A DNA stretch of 19,785 nucleotides, taken from Ruminococcus sp. (GTDB lineage: Bacteria; Bacillota; Clostridia; Oscillospirales; Ruminococcaceae). A program made the position numbers and the translations under genes. Position 1 is the first letter of the stretch. The number at the start of each line of letters is the position of its first letter. The stretch is taken from the NCBI GenBank assembly GCA_003446315.1, contig DMBA01000016.1, forward strand, positions 1 through 19,785, written 5' to 3'. A model generated the notes under the pieces. That model made no database searches and had not been told where the DNA came from. It worked only from the letters and a program-made list of their open reading frames with translations. This document shows positions 1 to 7,648 of this stretch, in pieces.

Positions 1-2
1 GG

Positions 3-308
3 AAACGCGGCTGTGTCTTCGATGCGTGGTCAGAGCATTTTCGCTATGACCTCTGGCTGGAAGCCTTCGCTGCAAACGGGCTGAACGTCGAATTCTACGC
101 CAACCGCCCGCGCCCTTATGATGAGGTATTCCCGTGGGATCACCTCGATTATTATGTCGATAAAGCATTCCTCATCCGGGAAAACGAAAAGGCAAAACGC
201 GCGGAAACAACGCCGCACTGTCGGCTGAAATGCGCCGGATGCGGTGTCCCGAAGGTCACCGGGCATCCCTGCTTCGATTACAGCAAACAAGATCCCGCTT
301 GTCAATAA
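3..308 (+). CDS. B12-binding-domain radical SAM protein, C-terminal fragment (5' end outside window)
   Basis: An open frame with no start in the window runs in from the left edge and ends at TAA 306-308, giving about 101 residues. The text resembles the C-terminal tail of the TIGR03960 type of large radical SAM proteins: a start like KRGCVFDAWSEHF, a middle with PWDHLDYYVDKAFL, and a closing cysteine cluster CRLKCAGCG. In the complete family a cobalamin-binding domain and a CxxxCxxC radical SAM core precede this tail; those lie outside the window. The DUF2344 partner starts 16 nt downstream, the usual order for this pair, so the two are probably one transcript. The substrate is unknown as far as I know. 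The family call rests on motif memory and on the partner gene. Confidence 0.85.
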   Translation, partial: KRGCVFDAWSEHFRYDLWLEAFAANGLNVEFYANRPRPYDEVFPWDHLDYYVDKAFLIRENEKAKRAETTPHCRLKCAGCGVPKVTGHPCFDYSKQDPACQ

Positions 309-324
309 ACGAGAGGAGACAGAT

Positions 325-1005
325 ATGGTTCCGGTCAGAGCTACCTTCGAAAAGCGCCGCCGCGCAAAATATATTTCCCATCTGGATCTCATGCGCTGCA
401 TGCAGCGTGCGTTCCGGCGTGCCGGTGTGCCCATCTGGTTTACGGAAGGCTTCAATCCGCATGCTTATCTGATGTTCCCGCTGGCGCTCTCGCTTGGCTA
501 TGAAAGCGGCTGTGAATGTATGGATTTCCGGATCGACGGCGATATGTCCATGCAGGAAGCGATGGAACGCCTGAACCGCGTCCTGCCGCCTGATCTGCAA
601 ATCAAAAAAGTCGCGGCACCGATCCGGAAACATACCGATATCGCTGCCGCAGAATATGCGCTTGCACTGGACTGCGCAGATGAAACAGTCTCCGCCGATG
701 CGCTCCGCGCTGCATGGGATGCGTTCATCGCGCAGCCGGAGATCCTCGTGGAAAAGAAAACCAAACGCGGTACGGCACAGGTCGATGTGAAAGCGCAGGC
801 ACAGATCCTCATGACACAGACGCTGAATGACGGCATCTGGCTCAAACTGCGCATGCCCGCCGGTACTTCTGTGAATGTGAACCCCGGATTGCTCATGGAT
901 GCATTCCGGCAGTATCTTGCTGAACAGGCTCCGGCACTGCGTACCGGTATGCTGCACGCCGAACGCCTCTCCATTCTCTGTGCCGACGGCAGCGATTTCG
1001 CATAA
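325..1005 (+). CDS. DUF2344 / TIGR03936 radical SAM-associated protein
   Basis: This 226-residue protein opens with VRATFEKRRRAKYISHLDLMRCMQRAFRRAG and then FTEGFNPHAYLMFPLALSLGYES, the recognisable start of the DUF2344 family (radical SAM-linked protein). It is soluble, with no membrane segment. The family occurs beside, or fused to, the radical SAM protein whose end precedes it, and it is presumed to assist that enzyme, perhaps in an RNA or ribosome-related modification; the reaction is not known. I chose ATG 325 because GAGAGGAGA at 311-319 sits six bases upstream. An upstream in-frame ATG at 244 lies inside the preceding gene and has no site. The family is often near RNase G and L21 genes, but here a HAD phosphatase follows instead. 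Confidence 0.88.
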   Translation: MVPVRATFEKRRRAKYISHLDLMRCMQRAFRRAGVPIWFTEGFNPHAYLMFPLALSLGYESGCECMDFRIDGDMSMQEAMERLNRVLPPDLQIKKVAAPIRKHTDIAAAEYALALDCADETVSADALRAAWDAFIAQPEILVEKKTKRGTAQVDVKAQAQILMTQTLNDGIWLKLRMPAGTSVNVNPGLLMDAFRQYLAEQAPALRTGMLHAERLSILCADGSDFA

Positions 1006-1036
1006 CCCAATAATTGTAAATAGTAAGGAGAAACGC

Positions 1037-1876
1037 ATGCAGGACAAGACAAAACCTTATGCCGGACTTGCGCTGCTGACCGATCTGGACGGCACGCTGC
1101 TCACGCCCGAAAAAACCGTTGCGCAGGAAGATATGGATGCTATTGCCGAATTCCGCGCAAAAGGCGGCTTATTCAGTGTTGCAACCGGGCGCGGCAGACA
1201 GGCAACGCAAGCCTATCTGGATCTGCTCAAGCCGGACTATCCGGCTGCCATGTATAACGGCGCTTTGCTCTTTGATTATCAGCAGCAAAAACCGTTTTAC
1301 GCGGTACAGCTTCCGCATGGCATCACCGAACTGCTCGCGGAACTGATGCAGGCTTTCCCGGAGATCGGCGCTGAGGTGCTGGATCCGTCCGGCGTATATG
1401 TCATTCAGGACGGCGAAATCGAACGGAAACACCTCGAAATCACAAATGTTCCGCTTGTTTTCCGCAGTCTCGAAGATGCGCATCCGGAACAGTGCATCAA
1501 AGCGCTGTTTGCCGGTGAACAGGAAGATATCAACCGATTGACCGAATATGTCCGGGATGAACGCTTCTCCTTTGTGGATTTCACGCGCTCACACCGCTGG
1601 TTTTTGGAGATCCTGCCCCATAATACCAATAAAGGCACTGCTTTGCAGCAGCTCCGCACCGCTTTGCCGGAAGGAACTGTCATCGGTGCGGCAGGCGATT
1701 TTGACAATGACCTTGGTATGCTGCGGGAAGCGGATTTTTCCGGATGCCCGGACGATGCGGAGCCGTGCGTCAAGGATGTCATCGCGGAGAAGAACGGCTT
1801 CTGCTCCCTGAAAACAAGTGAAAACGGCTTTTTTGCAGAGTGGATCACCGCTTTTACAAAAAAGTATACATCATAA
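1037..1876 (+). CDS. Cof-type HAD-IIB family hydrolase (phosphatase)
   Basis: This 279-residue cytosolic protein carries all HAD phosphatase motifs. Motif I is DLDGT, with nucleophile Asp16 and acid/base Asp18. The motif II threonine lies in SVATGRG near residue 50. The motif III lysine is Lys199 in NTNKGTAL. Motif IV is GDFDNDLGM, with Asp221 and Asp225 as Mg ligands. The segment between motifs II and III, about residues 85-190, is the size of the IIB (Cof) cap domain. Relatives dephosphorylate sugar phosphates, flavin precursors or pyridoxal phosphate; the substrate cannot be read from sequence. AGTAAGGAG at 1022-1030 supports ATG 1037. The gap of 31 nt after the DUF2344 gene fits co-transcription, although the functions do not obviously connect. 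Confidence 0.92.
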   Translation: MQDKTKPYAGLALLTDLDGTLLTPEKTVAQEDMDAIAEFRAKGGLFSVATGRGRQATQAYLDLLKPDYPAAMYNGALLFDYQQQKPFYAVQLPHGITELLAELMQAFPEIGAEVLDPSGVYVIQDGEIERKHLEITNVPLVFRSLEDAHPEQCIKALFAGEQEDINRLTEYVRDERFSFVDFTRSHRWFLEILPHNTNKGTALQQLRTALPEGTVIGAAGDFDNDLGMLREADFSGCPDDAEPCVKDVIAEKNGFCSLKTSENGFFAEWITAFTKKYTS

Positions 1877-1936
1877 ATATGCATATTCCAGCCCGATCCC
1901 CAAGCAGCATGCAGTCTCCCGAAAGGAGCGTTTGCA

Positions 1937-2347
1937 ATGAAAAAGACGTTGCTTTGGTATCCCGGCATTGCCGCAGCCGGCGGTCTGCTGTTTGCCGTTT
2001 GTGAACAGATCGAAGATCATATTCTCCATGATTTTGTTTTTCTGAAGGCTGCAATGTTTGTAATCGCGGTGCTGACAGCGGCGGCAATCATTTTTGCGGG
2101 GCGCAGGACACTTGACAGAACTGTCCGGAAAGTGCCGTTTTTCTTTGCGGCATCCGGCACATGGCTCGGTGCAAATATCGTGCTGCTCCTCATTGCAAGC
2201 GGTTTGTTATATATGAAGATCATTCCGGAAAGCGGCGGGATCATGAATCTGCTCAACGGCGCGGAATATGCGATCTTTCATCTGGTGAATGCGGCTGCCG
2301 GAATCATCGGCATTTTGCTTTATTCACTTTTTGGCTGTGCCCCATAA
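1937..2347 (+). CDS. Small four-helix membrane protein, unknown function
   Basis: This 136-residue protein is almost entirely hydrophobic. Segments near residues 5-22, 34-54, 66-90 and 112-132 look like four membrane helices. Basic residues lie in the loop RRTLDRTVRKV (56-66), which suggests that this loop faces the cytoplasm. The second half has the sequence NGAEYAIFHLVNAAAGIIGILLYSLFG. I do not recognise a family. GAAAGGAG at 1921-1928 is a good ribosome binding site for ATG 1937. It follows the HAD gene by 60 nt and ends just before a hairpin whose U-tract faces the other strand, so it converges on the NUDIX gene. It is real by length, binding site and composition; the function is open. 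Confidence 0.75.
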   Translation: MKKTLLWYPGIAAAGGLLFAVCEQIEDHILHDFVFLKAAMFVIAVLTAAAIIFAGRRTLDRTVRKVPFFFAASGTWLGANIVLLLIASGLLYMKIIPESGGIMNLLNGAEYAIFHLVNAAAGIIGILLYSLFGCAP

Positions 2348-2350
2348 AAC

Positions 2351-2374
2351 AGAAAAAGAGAGCCGAAGCTCTCT
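2351..2374 (-). terminator. Rho-independent terminator of the NUDIX gene (UUCG loop)
   Basis: On the minus strand AGAGAGC, loop TTCG and GCTCTCT form a perfect 7-bp stem closed by a C-UUCG-G tetraloop (2357-2374). It is followed by TTTTCTGTTTT. It begins 17 nt past the NUDIX stop. On the plus strand the stem lies 9 nt after the small membrane protein gene but lacks a U-tract, so termination in that direction would be weaker. Confidence 0.85.
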
Positions 2375-2391
2375 GTTCCCCATCAGCCACA

Positions 2392-2814
2392 TCATAAAAT
2401 ATGATGGCTCTGTTTGATTGCGGCGCGTGCCTTATTGACAATGGTCTTGTCATTTTCATAAGTCAGCATGCGGGTTGCGCGGAGAATATCGACCCAGCGG
2501 ATCTCAGCTATCTCCTCCTCCTGCGGCACATAATCATAATTGCGTGCCAATGCAAGGAAATATACAACGACTTTCTGGGTATCACGGCGCGGAGAATATG
2601 TAACCGTTTCACGGAATGTCTGATCTAAGATCACATCCAGACCGGTTTCCTCCTTGATCTCGCGCCTTGCGGTTTCAAGCTCCGTTTCATCACCCTCCAC
2701 ATGCCCTTTCGGAAACGACCAGTGACCGCTGTTCACATGCTTTATCAGCAGAATCTCAATATTTCCGTGAAACCGCCGATACACAATTGCGCCGCATGAT
2801 TTTTCGTGCAGCAT
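2392..2814 (-). CDS. NUDIX hydrolase, Ap4A hydrolase-like
   Basis: This 140-residue protein has a complete Nudix box at residues 37-59. The pattern is Gly37-x5-Glu43-x7-Arg51-Glu52-Ile53-x-Glu55-Glu56-x-Gly58-Leu59, with the metal-binding glutamates present. The preceding SCGAIVYRR and HWSFPKGHVE resemble the bis(5'-nucleosyl)-tetraphosphatase branch, whose members cleave Ap4A and related dinucleotides and can also remove the 5' diphosphate of RNA; the true substrate is unproven. I chose ATG at 2814 because GAAAGGAAA lies just upstream on the minus strand and the domain starts there. An in-frame ATG at 2874 would add 20 residues that fall at the predicted transcription start. It is the only minus-strand gene in the window, with its own promoter and terminator. 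Confidence 0.93.
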   Translation of the reverse strand: MLHEKSCGAIVYRRFHGNIEILLIKHVNSGHWSFPKGHVEGDETELETARREIKEETGLDVILDQTFRETVTYSPRRDTQKVVVYFLALARNYDYVPQEEEIAEIRWVDILRATRMLTYENDKTIVNKARAAIKQSHHIL

Positions 2815-2862
2815 ACCAAGTTTCCTTTCATTTTGGTTTTGCAACGGGATGTTGTTGATTCT

Positions 2863-2891
2863 ATTATAACACAAACAGAAGGATTTGTAAA
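2863..2891 (-). promoter_or_regulatory. Sigma-A type promoter for the NUDIX gene
   Basis: On the minus strand TTTACA (2891-2886) and a perfect TATAAT (2868-2863) are separated by exactly 17 nt. This would start transcription near 2856, about 40 nt before the chosen ATG at 2814. It also argues against the upstream ATG at 2874. Confidence 0.88.
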
Positions 2892-2982
2892 CACCTTTTT
2901 CATTTATTTCCCTTCATTTCGTAAATTTTACGGCGAACTGTGCGATCGTGCAGCGCCGGATAACAGAAAGGATATGATTCAA

Positions 2983-4233
2983 ATGAGCACAAAAACAGCT
3001 TTCAGCGCAGCGGATATTCTGCTGCCCAACGAACAGGCAATGTCCGATGCATGGGCAGTCTGCGCATGCGACCAGTATACCGGCGAACCCGCTTACTGGG
3101 CTGAAACAGAACGCATCGCAGGCACAAAACCCTCTGCGCTGCGCCTGATCCTGCCGGAGCTTTATCTCGAAGAAGCAGATGTCGCTGACCGCATTGCAGG
3201 CATTCAGAACACCATGCGGAAATATCTCGCAGACGGCGTTTTCACGGAATATCAGAATGCAATGGTCTATGTGGAACGCATCCAGAGCGACGGCAAAATG
3301 CGTGCAGGTCTGGTGGGCAAAATTGATCTGGAGCAGTATGATTACAGCAAAGGCTCTGTTTCGCCCGTCCGTGCAACCGAAGCGACCGTTCCGGAGCGCA
3401 TCCCGCCTCGCATGCGCATCCGCAGAGGTGCACCGCTGGAGCTGCCCCATATCATGATTTTGCTCGATGATACGAAGAAAACCGTCATCGAACCGCTGGC
3501 AGAGCTGAAAGACTCTATGAAGCTGCTCTATGATACCAAACTCATGCAGGGCGGCGGTTCCATCAAGGGCTGGCTCGTTCCCGCTGAACAGCAGTCCCGC
3601 ATCATCGCTGCACTCGAAGCACTCGGCGCACAGTCCGGCGACGCAAATCCGCTGGTCTATGCAATGGGCGACGGCAACCACTCCCTCGCAACCGCCAAGG
3701 CGTTCTATGAAGAATGGAAGGCTGCAAATCCCGGCGCTGACACCGAAAACGCGCCTGCCCGCTATGCCCTCGCCGAACTGGTCAACCTGCACAGCCCTGC
3801 GCTCGAATTTGAAGCGATCCACCGCATCCTCAATCAGGTCAATGCGGAAAAGCTGCTTGCCGATATGACCGCTGCGCTCGATCTGCGCACCGATGCCGAT
3901 GCTGCACAGAAGTTCACCGTCATTTGCAACGGCACAAAACAGACCTACGCCATCTGCAAGCCCACTTCCAATCTGACCGTCGGCAGCGTGCAGGGCTTCC
4001 TCGATCAGTGGCTCAAAGAAAACGGCGGTAAGATCGACTATATCCACGGCGCGGATGTTGTGGAGAAACTCGCAGCAGAAAAAGACAGTCTGGGCATTTT
4101 GCTGCCGGATATGCAGAAATCGGAACTGTTCCCGACCGTCATCAAGGACGGCGCACTCCCCCGCAAAACGTTCTCGATGGGGCATGCTGCCGATAAGCGC
4201 TTCTATATGGAGTGCAGACGAATCGCCGATTAA
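2983..4233 (+). CDS. DUF1015 family protein
   Basis: This 416-residue soluble protein matches the DUF1015 family (COG4198). Marks are an N-terminal AADILLPNEQ, CACDQYTGEPAYW near residues 25-37, and YAMGDGNHSLATAKAFYEEW near 225-245, the family's signature. The function is not established; the histidine-containing GDGNHS motif looks catalytic or ligand-binding, which is inference. The length is about that of the family. I chose ATG 2983 because AGAAAGGA (2965-2972) is ten bases upstream; another in-frame ATG at 2974 is too close to that site. It is divergent from the NUDIX gene. A 13-nt dyad, CGTAAATTTTACG at 2920-2932, lies upstream, but I see no convincing promoter for this gene. Confidence 0.92.
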   Translation: MSTKTAFSAADILLPNEQAMSDAWAVCACDQYTGEPAYWAETERIAGTKPSALRLILPELYLEEADVADRIAGIQNTMRKYLADGVFTEYQNAMVYVERIQSDGKMRAGLVGKIDLEQYDYSKGSVSPVRATEATVPERIPPRMRIRRGAPLELPHIMILLDDTKKTVIEPLAELKDSMKLLYDTKLMQGGGSIKGWLVPAEQQSRIIAALEALGAQSGDANPLVYAMGDGNHSLATAKAFYEEWKAANPGADTENAPARYALAELVNLHSPALEFEAIHRILNQVNAEKLLADMTAALDLRTDADAAQKFTVICNGTKQTYAICKPTSNLTVGSVQGFLDQWLKENGGKIDYIHGADVVEKLAAEKDSLGILLPDMQKSELFPTVIKDGALPRKTFSMGHAADKRFYMECRRIAD

Positions 4234-4275
4234 CGCGCAGAGAATGTGAAAACCCGCTGAAATCTGCTTTTTCAC

Positions 4276-4304
4276 TTGCATTTTCAGGGAAGATATGATA
4301 TAAT
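4276..4304 (+). promoter_or_regulatory. Extended -10 promoter of glmS
   Basis: TTGCAT (4276-4281) and TATAAT (4299-4304) are 17 nt apart, and TG at 4296-4297 makes an extended -10. The predicted start near 4311 gives a leader of about 105 nt before the glmS ATG. Confidence 0.88.
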
Positions 4305-4310
4305 GACATT

Positions 4311-4405
4311 ATTGCAGTCTGTGCATCCGCCAAAACAGCGGATGCAGCATGACTGGATCTGTATCCGGGATGCGCTGCGCTGTGCAGCCCGCCGAAGAAA
4401 GGAAA
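4311..4405 (+). promoter_or_regulatory. Structured 5' leader of glmS (three hairpins; not a glmS ribozyme)
   Basis: Three hairpins follow one another before the ribosome binding site AAGAAAGGAAA (about 4397-4407). The first is TGCATCCGC / GCGGATGCA, 9 bp with loop CAAAACA (4322-4346). The second is CTGGAT / ATCCGG with loop CTGT and one G-U pair (4353-4368). The third is GCTGC / GCAGC with loop GCTGT (4374-4388). GGATGC occurs twice (4340-4345 and 4368-4373), so GCATCC at 4323-4328 could pair with either copy, giving two alternative folds. None is followed by a U-tract. The AGCGCC core of the glmS ribozyme is absent and the leader is too short for one. Whether it regulates is unknown. Confidence 0.5.
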
Positions 4406-4416
4406 ACGTATCAATT

Positions 4417-6246
4417 ATGTGTGGAATTGTTGGCTATGTTGGAAAGCGTGACTGCGCAGAGGTTTTGATCAGCGCACTCTCGAAGCTGGAATACCGCGGC
4501 TATGACTCCGCAGGTATTGCTGTATTTGAACAGAATCAGATCCATATCGAAAAATCAAAGGGTCGACTCGCCGATCTCTCTGCGAAAATGGAAAAAGACG
4601 GCACGCCGAAAGGCATCGCCGGTGTCGGTCACACCCGCTGGGCAACCCACGGTGAACCCTCTGATATCAATTCGCATCCCCATAGGGGCGGTGCAAATGT
4701 AACGCTGGTACATAACGGCATTATCGAAAACTATAAGGAACTGAAAGCCAAACTGATCGCAGAAGGCAGAACCTTTGTCTCCGAAACGGATACCGAGGTC
4801 GTTGCACAGCTTCTGGATTTCAATTATCACGGCGATCCGCTGGACGCCATCTCCAAAACCATGCAGGAAGTCCGCGGCAGCTTTGCACTGGGCATCCTGT
4901 TCAACGATTTCCCGAATACTGTCTATGCAGTCCGCCGGGAAAGCCCGCTGATCGTGGGCGTCGGTGAGGGCGAGAGCTTCATCGCTTCCGATGTGCCGGC
5001 GATCCTCAAATATACCAAAAAGTATTATCTGCTTGAACCCGGCGAGATCGCGGTTCTGGACGAAAAAGGCGTGAAGTTCTTCGATGACAGCGCGTTCAAG
5101 CCCATCGAAAAAGAACTGCTGACCGCTGACTGGGATATGGCTGCCGCTGAAAAGCAGGGCTATGACCACTTCATGCTCAAGGAGATCCATGAGCAGCCCG
5201 ATGCCATCAAGCAAACGGTCATTCCGCGTACCGAAAACGGTCTGCCGAACCTCAGTGAGTGCGGCATCACCGCGGAAAGCATTCAGCATTTCCGCAATAT
5301 CTATATCGTTGCATGCGGTACTGCAATGCATGCAGGTATGGTCGGCAAGTATGTCATCGAAAAACTGGCGCGTGTGCCCGTAACCGTTGATATCGCTTCG
5401 GAATTCCGCTATCGCAGCCCGCTGATCGGGGAAGGCGATCTGATGATCGTCATTTCACAGTCCGGCGAAACCGCTGACAGTCTCGCTGCGATGCGTCTTG
5501 CAAAGAAACTGGGCGCAAAAACACTTGCAATCGTCAATGCAAAGGGCTCCTCTATTGCGCGTGAAGCAGATATGCTCATCTATACGCATGCAGGCCCTGA
5601 GATCGCGGTCGCTTCCACAAAGGCTTATATGGTGCAGATCTCTGTGATGTATCTGTTTGCGTTTGAGCTTGCACTCGCAAAAGGTCAGATCAATGAGGAT
5701 GAATGCCGCAAACTGACTGCACAGCTTCTCGATACCCCGGCTCGCATCGCTGAGGTGCTCGAACGGGAAAAAGAACTGAAAGGCATCGCGGAAGCACTGA
5801 CCGACGCGGAATCTTTGCTGTATATCGGCAGAGGTCTGGATTATGCACTTTCGATGGAAGGCTCGCTGAAACTGAAAGAGATCAGCTATATCCACAGCGA
5901 AGCCTATGCTGCCGGCGAATTGAAGCACGGTACCATCTCCCTGATCCATGAGGGCATGCCGGTCATTGCGGTCGATACGCAGAAGGCGCTGCATGAGAAA
6001 ACCATCTCCAATATCAAGGAAGTCAAGGCAAGAGGCGCAAAAACCATTCTGGTCTGCGGCGATTCCTATGAGCCGGATCCGGATATCGCAGATTATTGCT
6101 TCCGTATTCCGGAATTGGAGAACGATCAGCTCATGCCGATGCCGGCAGTCGTTCCGCTGCAACTGATCGCTTACTATACGGCGGTTCTGCGCGGAAATGA
6201 TGTGGATAAGCCGAGAAATCTCGCAAAATCAGTTACGGTCGAATAA
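4417..6246 (+). CDS. glmS: Glutamine--fructose-6-phosphate aminotransferase (isomerizing)
   Basis: This enzyme converts fructose 6-phosphate and glutamine to glucosamine 6-phosphate, the first step toward UDP-GlcNAc for peptidoglycan. The 609-residue length is typical. The mature N-terminus is MCGIVGYVG, so Cys2 becomes the N-terminal nucleophile of the glutaminase domain (residues 1 to about 240), which also has GHTRWATHGEPSDINSHPH. Two SIS sugar-binding domains follow. The first contains CGTAMHAG and SQSGETADS (about 295-360). The second contains YIGRGLDYALSMEGSLKLKEISYIH. The C-terminus is RNLAKSVTVE, as expected for the family. ATG 4417 is fixed by Cys2 and by AAGAAAGGAAA upstream; a longer reading from 4276 would start inside the promoter. 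It is probably a single-gene transcript, with promoter at 4276 and terminator at 6260. Confidence 0.98.
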   Translation: MCGIVGYVGKRDCAEVLISALSKLEYRGYDSAGIAVFEQNQIHIEKSKGRLADLSAKMEKDGTPKGIAGVGHTRWATHGEPSDINSHPHRGGANVTLVHNGIIENYKELKAKLIAEGRTFVSETDTEVVAQLLDFNYHGDPLDAISKTMQEVRGSFALGILFNDFPNTVYAVRRESPLIVGVGEGESFIASDVPAILKYTKKYYLLEPGEIAVLDEKGVKFFDDSAFKPIEKELLTADWDMAAAEKQGYDHFMLKEIHEQPDAIKQTVIPRTENGLPNLSECGITAESIQHFRNIYIVACGTAMHAGMVGKYVIEKLARVPVTVDIASEFRYRSPLIGEGDLMIVISQSGETADSLAAMRLAKKLGAKTLAIVNAKGSSIAREADMLIYTHAGPEIAVASTKAYMVQISVMYLFAFELALAKGQINEDECRKLTAQLLDTPARIAEVLEREKELKGIAEALTDAESLLYIGRGLDYALSMEGSLKLKEISYIHSEAYAAGELKHGTISLIHEGMPVIAVDTQKALHEKTISNIKEVKARGAKTILVCGDSYEPDPDIADYCFRIPELENDQLMPMPAVVPLQLIAYYTAVLRGNDVDKPRNLAKSVTVE

Positions 6247-6259
6247 ACGACAGATATAA

Positions 6260-6310
6260 AAAGGGCGGAAACAAGGGGCAGAAGACGGTTCCGGGTTTTC
6301 GCCCTTTCTT
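6260..6310 (+). terminator. Rho-independent terminator after glmS
   Basis: AAAGGGCGGAAAC (6260-6272) pairs with GTTTTCGCCCTTT (6295-6307) over 13 bp with one G-U pair, around a 22-nt loop, and is followed by CTT. It starts 13 nt after the glmS stop. The tail is short and the loop long, so it may be leaky; no promoter is evident between it and the next gene. Confidence 0.75.
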
Positions 6311-6343
6311 CCGTTACGGGTTCATGAAAAGAGGAGAATCACT

Positions 6344-7648
6344 ATGAAAAAGAGCATCCCCATCCGCAGCAGCATCGCAATCCTTTCTGCCATGCTGACC
6401 GCTGCTGCATGTACCGTTTCCGGCTTCGCAGAAGAAACCGAAAGCGCAGCAGATTCCGAAAGCGAAGAACAGATCGTTGAATATACCAGCGGCGACTATA
6501 CCTATTCCCACCTGGTGAACGAAAACGACGAAAATGAAGTCGCTGCATGCATTCTTTCCTATTCCGGCAATGAGGAGAACCTTGTCATCCCCTCTGAGCT
6601 GGACGGGCTGGAAGTCGTGCAGCTCGGCGATGTCGCATTTGCCGAAGCAGGCTTCCTCAAAACCGTCACCCTGCCGAAAACCATCACGCAGATCGGTAAT
6701 TATACCTTTGCAAACTGCGTCAATCTGGAAGCATATCAGGTCGAAGAAGGCAACACCGTTTACAGCGCAAAAGACGGCATCCTCTATGCAAACGATGGAA
6801 CTGCCCTGATGCGCTGGCCGGTCGCTGCATGTCCGGCAAATGTGACCATCCCGGAAGGCGTGACACAGATCGGCAATGTCGCGTTCGCAGGCGCAAAAAA
6901 ACTCGAAACCGTGACCATGACCGATGATGTCGAATATATCGGTCTGTCTGCATTTGCAGAATGCGGTTTGCTGAATGATATCGCACTTTCCAATAACCTC
7001 ACTATGATTACCGATTTTATGTTCAATTCCTGCACCAGTCTCAAATCCATTGAGCTTTCTGACGGCATCCAGTATATCGGACATGCTGCATTCGCTGCAA
7101 CAGGACTGGAATCTATTGTCATTCCGTCCACTGTTGTGGAGATCGGACAGCAGGCTTTCGCCGGAACCCCGATGACGGAGATCACCATTCCTTACAGCGT
7201 GCAGGATATCGGTTTTTCTGCGTTCGGCTGGAAGCTCAATGATGCAAACGAGCTTTATATGGATGAGAAATTTGTGATCCACGGCGCAAAAGGCTCTGCC
7301 GCGGAAACCTATGCCACGGATGAAGATAACGAAAACAATTTCATCTTCATTGATGATGTGGAACCGTTCGCTTCCTCGGATTCTTCCGGTGCTTCTTCCG
7401 ATTCCGAAAGCAGTGAAAGTGATGCATCCGCTGAAACATCAGCAGATGCTGAGCAAACAGATTCGCAGACACCCGATGCATCCAGCGGAAAACTGAGCAA
7501 AGTTCAGCTTATCGGCATCTGCGGCTGCGTTGGCGCATTGCTCGGCATTCTGTGCGCTGTGATTATCAGCAGCAAAAAGAAAAAATCCGGCACGGATGCC
7601 GCTGACATACAAGAAGACGAATCGAAGGGAGAACCAAAGGATGAATAA
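6344..7648 (+). CDS. Membrane-anchored BspA-like leucine-rich-repeat surface protein (first of pair)
   Basis: This 434-residue protein starts with a signal peptide (residues 1 to about 29, ending GFA). About ten LRR_5 (BspA / Treponema type) repeats of roughly 23 residues follow between about 75 and 310, seen as AFxxCxxLxxIxIPxxVxxIG-like units. One insertion, YSAKDGILYANDGTALMRWP, is typical of the family. A Ser/Asp/Glu-rich stalk (about 335-386) leads to a membrane helix (387-410), then KKKK and an acidic tail in the cytoplasm. There is no LPXTG signal, so it is membrane- and not wall-anchored. Relatives serve as adhesins or binding proteins; the ligand is unknown. GAGGAGA at 6331-6337 supports ATG 6344. 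Its 3' end overlaps the next gene by 8 nt, which suggests translational coupling. Confidence 0.9.
   Translation: MKKSIPIRSSIAILSAMLTAAACTVSGFAEETESAADSESEEQIVEYTSGDYTYSHLVNENDENEVAACILSYSGNEENLVIPSELDGLEVVQLGDVAFAEAGFLKTVTLPKTITQIGNYTFANCVNLEAYQVEEGNTVYSAKDGILYANDGTALMRWPVAACPANVTIPEGVTQIGNVAFAGAKKLETVTMTDDVEYIGLSAFAECGLLNDIALSNNLTMITDFMFNSCTSLKSIELSDGIQYIGHAAFAATGLESIVIPSTVVEIGQQAFAGTPMTEITIPYSVQDIGFSAFGWKLNDANELYMDEKFVIHGAKGSAAETYATDEDNENNFIFIDDVEPFASSDSSGASSDSESSESDASAETSADAEQTDSQTPDASSGKLSKVQLIGICGCVGALLGILCAVIISSKKKKSGTDAADIQEDESKGEPKDE

Noticed and set aside
1876..1887. 12-nt palindrome AATATGCATATT after the HAD gene as an operator
   Set aside because: It overlaps the HAD stop codon and has no recognisable promoter beside it; A/T palindromes of this length arise by chance.
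4246..4275. Hairpin GTGAAAA/TTTTCAC as a terminator after the DUF1015 gene
   Set aside because: The stem is 7 bp, A/T-rich with a 16-nt loop, and abuts the -35 box of the glmS promoter; a terminator is possible but not supportable.
2914..4281. Long minus-strand open frame opposite the DUF1015 gene (455 residues), and similar long antisense frames opposite glmS, alaS and the LRR genes
   Set aside because: They are shadows produced by codon bias of the + strand genes; they lack binding sites and known domains, while the + strand proteins are clear.
4311..4416. glmS ribozyme upstream of glmS
   Set aside because: The leader is only about 105 nt, lacks the AGCGCC core and the usual pseudoknot arrangement, so I describe a structured leader only.
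6233..6260. Possible promoter TTACGG-16-TATAAA for the LRR group
   Set aside because: The -35 box is poor and the -10 runs into the glmS terminator stem, so transcription may come from read-through or an unseen promoter.
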